A stretch of DNA of 64,000 nt, taken from assembly GCA_003667245.1 (NCBI GenBank), contig RCNN01000041.1, positions 62,001 through 126,000 on the forward strand. Reading direction: 5' to 3'. Origin of the DNA: Heterostelium multicystogenum. Taxonomy: Eukaryota; Evosea; Eumycetozoa; Acytosteliales; Acytosteliaceae. The notes beneath the pieces are model-generated. The model was not told the DNA's origin. It saw nothing but the letters and a program-made list of their open reading frames with translations, and did not search any database. The translations under genes and the position numbers were made by a program. This document shows positions 56,601 to 64,000 of the stretch, piece after piece; position 1 is the first letter of the stretch, and every line of letters begins with the position of its first letter.

Positions 56601-56779
56601 AGTTCGCAATCATCAACAACAGGATGAAGTGCACCGATTGGATTTTGAAAAACAGATGCAACTTCACTGTTCAAGACCTTGAATACTACTATCAAACATT
56701 AGGAAACAAATCAAACCAACCAACACTATTCATTATTGAAAAGAAAATAAAAGATATGACTAGGACTGCTGCGTCATAA
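53653..56779 (+). CDS. ankyrin-like repeat protein of the dictyostelid expanded family
   Basis: The ATG at 53653 begins a helical N-terminal domain (DHLFKLVFRNKLLSRDIFRY) common to this family, followed by degenerate ankyrin-like repeats (AAFHGHLHIIKFIHE, AAERGYKDIVVFLH, AASTGCLDIVRFLHE). The last third carries nearly identical units with ENRTEGCTTAAMDNA and IVKYLHE at about 28-residue spacing. These solenoids bind proteins; the partner is unknown. The reading frame changes near 54090, 54340-54430, 55065, 55490 and 55945, but repeat spacing continues across each. Total length is about 1,030 residues. A pseudogene is possible, but the pattern matches the indels in housekeeping genes of this window. 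Confidence 0.75.
56051..56490 (+). repeat. tandem coding repeat, about 84 bases per unit
   Basis: Six NRTEG or KRTEG boxes begin units of mostly 28 codons inside the ankyrin-like gene; units 3 and 4 are closest in sequence, and one unit is two residues shorter. Confidence 0.8.
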
Positions 56780-56896
56780 TATACATCACTCATAAAATTA
56801 TTTATTAGCTTTATTTAATTAATGGCGATTGATTCACAATTGACACTGTTGGTAGTTTGAAGGATATATTGTGTTATTGTTTTGTTGGTAATTCCT

Positions 56897-57955
56897 TTAG
56901 GTCCAATTATTGGTACTTCTTTTACAATAAAAAATATATTTGTGATTGATGTCAACTGAGATGTCACTTGGAATGAATACACCAGGTGGTGATGTCAAAG
57001 AAAAAGATGAGACATTAATTTGTTGGTTAGGATTCTCTGGGTCAAACTTTTGAAGAACAAATTGTTGGAGATAGTGAGAGGGGATATTATTAACCCCCAT
57101 TACTGGTTGTGGGCAGGCAACTAATTTATATATGCTATCGAGATCTATGACTAAATCTGAAGGAATAACTATTGGTGATTTCTTATTCATTGGAAGTTTT
57201 GTTGAATTGTTTTTGGAATCATTATTATTTGAAGTTGGGTGGATCTCATTCATTTCTATTGCTTTTTTAATATCTTGACATCTACGGTACCTCGAAATTG
57301 TAAAACTAAAACATACAATGTTTAAGATACTGGAGCAAACACAAGTATAGAATCCATAGAGTGGTTTCCATTTGAAAAGTTCATCCTCTCCAATGAGAGA
57401 GTTACACCAATGACATTCATCAAAGTCTTTTCTAAAAGCAGATGGTAGACATACTTCGATCAATACGCAAGCGGAGTGGAGAATGGTTAGCATTATCACA
57501 AGTAAATTACTTAATTTGAGACCTGCAGATTCTGGATTGTAAATTCCATAAATTGTCGAAACTCCCAAGAATACAGTGAAAAAATAAGCAACAATATTCC
57601 AGTGCACAGATTGCTATGAAATGTTGAATATGATGAGGAGTATCGCTGACATAGGTAGAATATTGTATAGTTATAATTTCAAATCCAGAAAAAAGTGAGT
57701 TCTAAATAAGTAATTTAATGTTTACATTTCGATTCTTTAGTAAAAGGCCTCTTATTAATCAGATGATAATATTAATATTACTTTTTCTATTTGTGCACTA
57801 TATAAGTTAAAAGTGGTTCTGGCATATCCTTCTAAGGTATTCTCTTCAATATAGTACCAATTGCTGGCTACTGAAACAATATTAAGAGCAAATAAAAGAA
57901 ATAAAATAACAAATAGTACAATATCTTTAATTTTATTATTTTTAGATTTTCCCAT
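56897..57955 (-). CDS. four-transmembrane protein of unknown family
   Basis: On the minus strand the ATG at 57955 starts a Lys-rich N-terminus and helix 1 (IVLFVILFLLFALNIVSVAS). A middle exon (about 57615-57700) encodes the outer loop. Then come helix 2 (IVAYFFTVFLGVSTIYGIYN), helix 3 (LLVIMLTILHSACVLIEVCL), a cysteine-containing loop (DECHWCNSL) and helix 4 (YGFYTCVCSSILNIVCFSF). A cytosolic tail of about 120 residues follows, with PVMGVNNIPSHYLQQF. The topology resembles claudin/PMP22-type tetraspan proteins, but no family signature is clear. One phase change remains near 57605. Convergent with the ankyrin-like gene. Confidence 0.6.
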
Positions 57956-58722
57956 GATGATGATAAATACTTAATATCTTTATATTCTGTTATCTTGGAA
58001 GTATTTAACAATTTAAAATAGGACAATTCAAAAAGATTCGTTATTTCAATACCATATGATGTAAGTATTCAATATGATCAAAATCAATATATGTAATTGT
58101 GGTGGTGGTATTGATAATAACTTTGGGGATCAATATATTGACCACTAATATATCCGATTATTTGATGATTTTCAACTAATTTGGTGTGATTTTGATGTGA
58201 TGTTATATAAACACAATCAAATTTAGAATAATGATCATATCATTCTCTATATATATATTAACTAATAGATGTAAATACATTTATTACACCTTCAATTTGT
58301 AATTAGTATTCTTGTTATTAAATATATATATATAAAACTCAACTGCAATGTTTTGTTGAGTATGATTTAACTTTAGGAATATGATTTTGTTTATCAATGA
58401 ATTTTAATTCATTCATTTTTGAGAAGGAACAAAAAACAACTGGTTTTTGGTATATTTATGAATTTATTAAAATTTCAAACAATTTACTCGGGGCAAAATC
58501 AAACTATTACCTTTTATATATTTGCATGGATAGAATAAAACCTGAGAATACAGCCTAAAATATGCAATGTCAGTGGTTTGAGGTCATGATAGTTTTAAAA
58601 AACTTTTCTGACAACTTTTAAAATTCAAATTTTAATTTGTTGAGCCAAATAGTAGAAATATTAGTTAGAAAGGGATATTGTTAGAGAAAGAGATAGATCT
58701 ATTTATTAAATATTAAAGAAAG
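57956..58722. other. divergent intergenic region
   Basis: No gene seen. AT-rich spacer between the tetraspan gene (minus) and AP-3 sigma (plus). Confidence 0.6.
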
Positions 58723-59383
58723 ATGATTAAAGCAATACTTATTATAAACAACCATGGTAAAGCAAGATTAACAAAGTTTATGAACACCTTGTACGTCTAG
58801 CATACACATATCAATGATGTTTAGTTTGATTAAAGCAACAGTATTATTAATTCTTTGACATAAATGTACAGAGTGTAGATAAACAGCAACAGATAATTAG
58901 AGACCTTTTCTTGTTAGTTTCAAAGAGATCGGATCGTGCATGCAATTTCTTGGAGGTTGAAGATATATTCGATAAAGACACAAAGATTATCTATAGACAC
59001 TATGCTACTCTTTACTTTATCTTTGTAGTAGATTCATCTGAGAGTGAACTATCAATGATCGATCTTATTCAAACCTTCGTAGAGACTTTAGATAAATGTA
59101 TGATATGACAACAACCGCAACAATACTTCTAGACAAAATCCATTCTAATCAACTTACTTTCATTACAATGATAGGCTTTGAAAATGTTTGTGAATTACAT
59201 TTGATTTTCCATATCGATAAGGTTCATTATATATTGGATGAAATTGTTATGGGTGGACTCGTACTAGAAACAAACCCTAATATTGTTGTATCGAATTATG
59301 AAACTCAAAATAAGATGGAGAAATCAGAGAATCCTCTGTTAGCTGGATTCCAAGGTGTATTACAAACTATTAAACCAAAATAA
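58723..59383 (+). CDS. ap3s1: AP-3 adaptor complex sigma subunit
   Basis: This is the small sigma chain of the AP-3 coat, which sorts cargo from endosomes to lysosome-related compartments. Exon 1 starts MIKAILIINNHGKARLTKF. Exon 2 continues QQQIIRDLFLLVSKR, NFLEVEDIF, IIYRHYATLYFIFVVDSSES and DLIQTFVETLDKC. A 77-base intron at 59098-59174 leads to FENVCELHLIFHIDKVHYIL and DEIVMGGLVLETN. This is near-complete agreement with the sigma-3 pattern. The first intron can be read two ways: donor GTCTAG after TAC, ending at TACAG, or donor GTACGT, ending at ACAGAG; both keep the frame. No frame break is seen. Length is about 165 residues, slightly short at the C-terminus. Confidence 0.92.
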
Positions 59384-59864
59384 ACTACTAGCAATTCTCA
59401 ACCAATAGTAATAATAGTAATAACAATCATAATAATTGATCAAATAAGCAATCATCATCAACAACTACATTCACAACTTATTTAAATAAACTAGTAATAT
59501 ATCTTAATAATAGACAACACAGAATGATGATTTGCAAAGCAGATATTTTAATTTTTTATCACATATTTTTTTTTGTTGATCCCAATGATGACTAGGGTTA
59601 CTGGTCAAGGTAATGATGATGTAATATCATTGAAACACTTTAGTTATTTAATTTAAGATCAAATTAATTAAAGTACAATAGATTGAAGATAGATGATTGA
59701 TTCATAGCTATAATAATAACAAATCAGATATAGATATTAGATAGATAGAACTAGATACTTTTATAGAGATCAAAAAAGAGTAATATATAATAATAATACT
59801 TCTACTCTTGATAGATAAATAGATAGATAGTCAAATTTTGTATAAATATAAATAGATAATAAAG
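59384..59864. other. intergenic spacer
   Basis: No gene seen. AATAGTAAT and GATAGATA repeats; holds the upstream region of the next gene. Confidence 0.6.
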
Positions 59865-60908
59865 ATGACAGGATCTTGGGTATTCTTTGCTATGGGGGCT
59901 ATAGTTGCCAAGGCTGTGCCTGCAATCACTTTTATAGAGGGTGGTTGGAGATACATGGGAGTTTGTATTAGATATTCTATGAAACACTTGTTCAGAATAG
60001 TCATGACTGATTGTTGTTGATTTTCATTATCATTTCAAGGGTGCATCTATTGTATTTCACGGTATCAAGACATATGTATTTGGAAAACTGATAAGAACCA
60101 TTGAATACCCTGATGGTGAGATGGTTTCAATTATCGTTAGAACAAACAACATAAATAGATTAAAGAACGAGGTATATATAGATATCAAAAAATTCACTCT
60201 CAGATGCTTGTTTCATACTAAATCAATATATACTTCTATTTAGATTATAAAACAACAACCTGCATTGTTCCCAGGTGTCGAGTTGGATTCATCGGATGTA
60301 AAGTTTATTTCGAGATGGACTCCACCTCATTTTACAGAGCCTTGCACAAAGAATCGTGATTTGAAGATGGTTCCAGATGGAGGTGTATATATTTGGTCGA
60401 GATTCGAACCAATACCGAAGCGTAATGTAACTCTAGATATAAAGGACAAGGAGCTGATCAAACTGGATCAAGCTATTCAGTTTGTTCATCGTTTAGGAAA
60501 AATCCATTGGAAGTGGTGTCGTTGAGGAGGCTGCACGACTTACCGATGTACAAGAGAACGCACTCATCGATTTACTACTGGAAAAAGACGAAGGTGTACT
60601 TGCTCTACACCGTAATTTCAATATGTATCCATCACTTTTTAAAATATCATGCCTTGCGATATCTGACGGCAAAAGGAAAGCTAATAGATAAAGAAGCTAC
60701 CCAACAACAGCAGATTCAAGCACAACAGACAACAACAGTTACTACACAGCAAGCACAAGCGAATCAACAGGCTGCGTTACAACAGCAACAAAAACAGCAA
60801 GCTGCTCTACAGCAGCAAAAGCAAGAACAACTGAAACAACAGAGTCAAGAGCAACAAAAGTCACCAACACAAGCACCTTCTCCACATGAATTAACAAACA
60901 CCGTATAG
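59865..60908 (+). CDS. uncharacterised protein with hydrophobic N-terminus and Gln-rich tail
   Basis: I do not recognise the family. The ATG at 59865 starts a hydrophobic segment (SWVFFAMGAIVAKAVPAITF), then after a short gap the frame GASIVFHGIKTYVFGKLIRT and VSIIVRTNNINRLKNE. An intron at about 60174-60243 precedes QPALFPGVELDSSDVKFISR, a segment rich in Trp and Pro (WTPPHFTEPC, GGVYIWSRFEPIP), then EEAARLTDVQENALIDLLLE and a long Gln-rich tail from about 60700. Phase changes lie near 60010, 60505 and 60650. The first helix could be a membrane anchor. It ends 52 bases from the convergent beta-mannosidase. Confidence 0.5.
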
Positions 60909-60960
60909 TTTAGTTGCATATGGTGGTTTATTAATAAACCGATCGTCTTATGGTTCAAAT

Positions 60961-63657
60961 TTAATGATAAGATTCATAAAGAGAGTAAACTTTAAACTCG
61001 ATCTGACCAGAGTTGATATCATTCTGTTTTAAACTGGTATTGCTGTAATCAGGATAGAACTCAATGGTTTTGGTCTCGGCTTTCAATAGATTGAATCCAT
61101 TGTCTGAGAATCTGCCTGGAACCGATGCTCTAGCCACACGAATAACGCAATCTCTTTGGTACCAATGTCGATTCTTGATACTGATTTCTCAGCAGCTTGC
61201 ACTCGTTCGATTGCAACGCCCGAAGGTTTTAGATTCAAGTATTTATATGGACCAAAGAAATAGGTGTTATCTACAAGTTTCTTACCGTCGTTGCACTCCA
61301 GCCAGGCATAGAGGAATTGATTTTGTCTACCATAAGCATCTGATCTACAACTGCTGTTAAATAAATCATTCAATTTCACAGATTTAACTTTTCCGTTTGA
61401 GTATCCCAACCTACTGATTGGCTCTACCAATTCATAGGTCTTTTGAGAGCTGGTGACACTCCACATCTCTAAATGTAGTTTGCACTCATAGCTTATAGAA
61501 CTATCATTGGTTACCCATGCCTCAATTTCAGACTGCTCCTCATTTACAAACATTGAAAGTAGGAGCGGATTATAGAATTTGGTGGAAAAGTAGTGAAGTG
61601 CTTTCCAAGTTCCATCGAATTCAATCGATGACCAAGATGGACCAACCCATATATCGTTCAACTGCCAATAGAGTGTACCCATGCAATAGGGTGATAGTCT
61701 TCTCCAGTGCTCACAACCAGTTTTAATAGAGATGGCCTGTAGCACTTGGGTTGTGTAGCAAAGATTTTTGAAGCTTGTTGGAACTCTGAAATGGAGGGCA
61801 GTGTGTTGCAATAAACCGAGATTACCTGGAGTTGGAGACCTCTGTCTACCTTCCATCTCTGGTGATGTAATATTGAGTTGATCTGCTCCAATGACTCTTT
61901 GAAGAGCAGCTTCTCTGGGCAATGATTGAAAACCAAATTCAGAAAGGAATCTGCTCTTCACTTTAAGATACTCGGTAAATGGCTTGTTGCTGTGCCAAAC
62001 CAACCAACAATGCTGGTCTCCACGTCCATCTTCATTGGGATCACCCCACTCATTTACTCCATTGGTAGGAGAGCTTGGTAAAAAGAAAGCGGATGGTTTC
62101 ATTTTCTGGAGAGTAGGCATAATTGTCTCTATATAGAGCTTATTATAATCTATGATATAACGAGGTGGGTTTTCTTTTGAAGGCTTCCAAACTGAGATTG
62201 CTTGTTCATTCTCATTGTTTCCACACCAAAGTGCAATGCATGGGTGATGTCCTATCCTGTAAATTTGGTCCTCTACTTCTTGCTTTACATTCTCCAGGAA
62301 CTCTTTATTGGATGGATACAGCGCACAAGCAAACATGAAGTCTTGCCAAATCAAGATACCAAACTCGTCACATAAATTATAGAAGGTGTCTGATTCATAG
62401 ATACCTCCTCCCACACACGTAAGCAATTCATATATTAGCGTCTACAGTACTTTTCAAAAGTGATTGCATTCTCTGCTCGGTAATTCTGGTCAGGAAGGTA
62501 TCTGCAGGAATCCAATCGGCACCACGGGCAAATATACGCTGTCCATTGACAACAATTGTAAGTTGTCCACCAGTAGTATCTACTCTCATATCCCTAATTC
62601 CAATTCTTTTCTTGCCAACACATCTGAATCCCTGTAGATAATAAGTTCATATAGATTTTTGCTTACCATATCCTGCTGGATACCACAGCTTTGGATTAAC
62701 AAGTAATTTGGTAGCATGTAGTTTCGTTATATACCCGATGCAGTAGAGTCAGTGACAAACGCAACAGATGGCTTGTCTATCGATCGACGTTTAACTGAGT
62801 AATCAAGGACCTCAATCGACCACACTGAAGGAGTGGTAACTGCAGTTGGGGAGAATATTTCAAAGGTCAAATCAAGCTCGACCTTTTGGCCATCATCACG
62901 GTGCTTTTGCTCAATGAGAAGATTTCTTACAACTATTTCCTTGCCAATGGCTTCTAGTCTGATTGGCTTCTCTATTCCCATGGTACAAAAGCATGGTCCC
63001 CAGTCCCATCCAAATGAACATCCATTCTTTCGAATAAAATTACGATGGTGAATGCCATTGGGATACTCCCAGAGTGGAATCTCATAGCCACATTCACTGG
63101 CCTTCTTCTTACAATAGACTGCCGGTGAGTAGAGGTTCACCTGAATGGTATTGGACCCACTTTTTTAGATAGGTAGATACATTGAACCGGTACGACCTGA
63201 ATTCATTGTCGACATTGGAAACAACGCGATCATTTATAATGATCGTTCCAATCGTATCTATAGCCTCACATACCAAATCTACTTGCAAAGACTGCTCCAA
63301 TGTAGATTGATCCAACTGAAACTCTGTCGAGAATTGCCAATCCGACAAAGCTATCCATCTATATTCCAACTTTTGACAATGTTTACAATCAAATAAATGT
63401 TACCTATTTATATGTATATAGTAGTACTTTACATTTATTTTATACTTACTTCTTTTTCACCTATGTATAAGTCTGGAATGATCCCTTTATTCATGAGAGT
63501 AAGATGAACATCAGTTGGTATCCTAATGTTGTCGACTTCGATCAAATGACTGTCGTTGTCTTCTATATAATCCTGCCCATTTCCATTGACCAGCAGACTG
63601 CGTCTATTGAGTTGTTTAAGTCTCCACTCTAATTTATCAAATTCAATGATCTTTCAT
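60961..63657 (-). CDS. manba: beta-mannosidase, glycoside hydrolase family 2
   Basis: It removes terminal beta-mannose in glycoprotein breakdown. The sugar-binding domain starts LEWRLKQL, then IRIPTDVHLTLMNKGIIPDL, then YRWIALSDWQFSTEF. The sandwich segment (CSFGWDWGP) and the TIM barrel follow: GGIYESDTFYNLCDEFGILI, WQDFMFACALYP, the acid/base Glu in LWCGNNENEQ (about 62210) and the nucleophile Glu in FLSEFGFQSLP (about 61930). The C-terminal domain ends IEFKVYSLYESYH at 60961. The start is uncertain: an ATG at 63657 becomes in-frame (MKIIEFDKLEW) if one A of an AAA run is extra. No signal peptide is visible. Breaks also lie near 63165, 62720, 62430 and 61150; introns are near 63375-63450 and 62640-62670. 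Confidence 0.85.
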
Positions 63658-64000
63658 CAATAAATTTACAATAATTACTTATTTGTAAATTGTGTGAACC
63701 AAAATGATCATTGGAGGAGTCTGATTTAGATTTTAATAATAATCAAAAATTTAATTTAAACCAAACCCCTAATGATAAAACAAGCCTTATTAGTTACTAA
63801 ATATATAAAAACAGAATGGAAGAATTTAATTCTATATGATTATACTCAACGATTCATAAAGTTACACTTGTGCATTTTATGATTTCAACCACATATTATT
63901 ATTAGTTTTGTGTCATATTACAACTACAAAAATATAAGACATGATGCATCTGAGATCATCATTTATAATATCTAGTTTTGAGAATGACACTTCGATTTGA
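63658..64000. other. AT-rich flank to the window edge
   Basis: No gene seen; upstream region of the beta-mannosidase. A further 5' exon with a signal peptide could lie here, but I could not find a convincing one. Confidence 0.5.

Noticed and set aside
60397..60412. T-arm-like GGTTCGAATC on the minus strand as a second tRNA
   Set aside because: No acceptor, D or anticodon stems around it; it lies in a coding exon.

Overview
The window is a gene-dense piece of nuclear genome from a social amoeba (Dictyostelia). Four things point there: very AT-rich spacers; short AT-rich introns (mostly 54-95 bases) with GTAAGT-like donors and TAG acceptors; proteins carrying Asn, Gln and Ser runs written as AAC/AAT and CAA repeats; and families typical of or expanded in dictyostelids (FNIP repeats, a short HssA-type gene with an intron a few codons after the ATG, 28-residue ankyrin-like repeats, L-type lectin). 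I cannot name the species. The sequence looks like an unpolished draft: most multi-kilobase genes are cut by single-base frame breaks, many in homopolymers, while their conserved motifs continue in the next frame. I therefore report whole genes across those breaks and say where the breaks fall.

Layout. 0-9 kb (plus strand): 3' part of a membrane protein, a leaderless L-type lectin, Mediator subunit MED19, and a large receptor with a beta-helix-like ectodomain joined to a class C-like seven-helix core. 9.4-16.7 kb: a DDX5/DBP2-type RNA helicase with one oversized intron, then on the minus strand a PH-domain protein and a pepsin-fold protein with degenerate catalytic motifs. 18-28.6 kb (plus): a DUF4062-NACHT-WD40 STAND protein, a serine carboxypeptidase and a phospholipase D. 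28.7-31.8 kb: tRNA-Arg(UCG), an HssA-like gene, an FNIP-repeat protein and a small secreted cysteine-rich protein. 32.3-41.2 kb (minus): a TRIP12/UFD4-type HECT ubiquitin ligase and an SR-protein kinase. 42-43.4 kb: a solitary Tc1/mariner-type DNA-binding protein and a small unknown protein. 43.3-47.2 kb is the largest gene-free stretch. 47-64 kb: a PP2C-like protein, a tandem zinc-finger protein, PEX3 (minus), an ankyrin-like repeat protein, a four-helix membrane protein (minus), AP-3 sigma, a Gln-rich unknown and a beta-mannosidase (minus).

The genes are independent eukaryotic units, not operons. Themes recur rather than pathways: endolysosomal function (carboxypeptidase, beta-mannosidase, pepsin-like protein, AP-3 sigma), nuclear gene expression (MED19, helicase, SR kinase, zinc finger) and sensing or lipid signalling (receptor-like protein, PLD, PH protein, PP2C-like, STAND protein). 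The least ordinary items are the beta-helix/7TM protein, the pepsin-fold protein that has lost an expected catalytic Asp, the free-standing transposase DNA-binding domain, the CX3C-rich secreted protein, and the helicase intron with coding-like debris.
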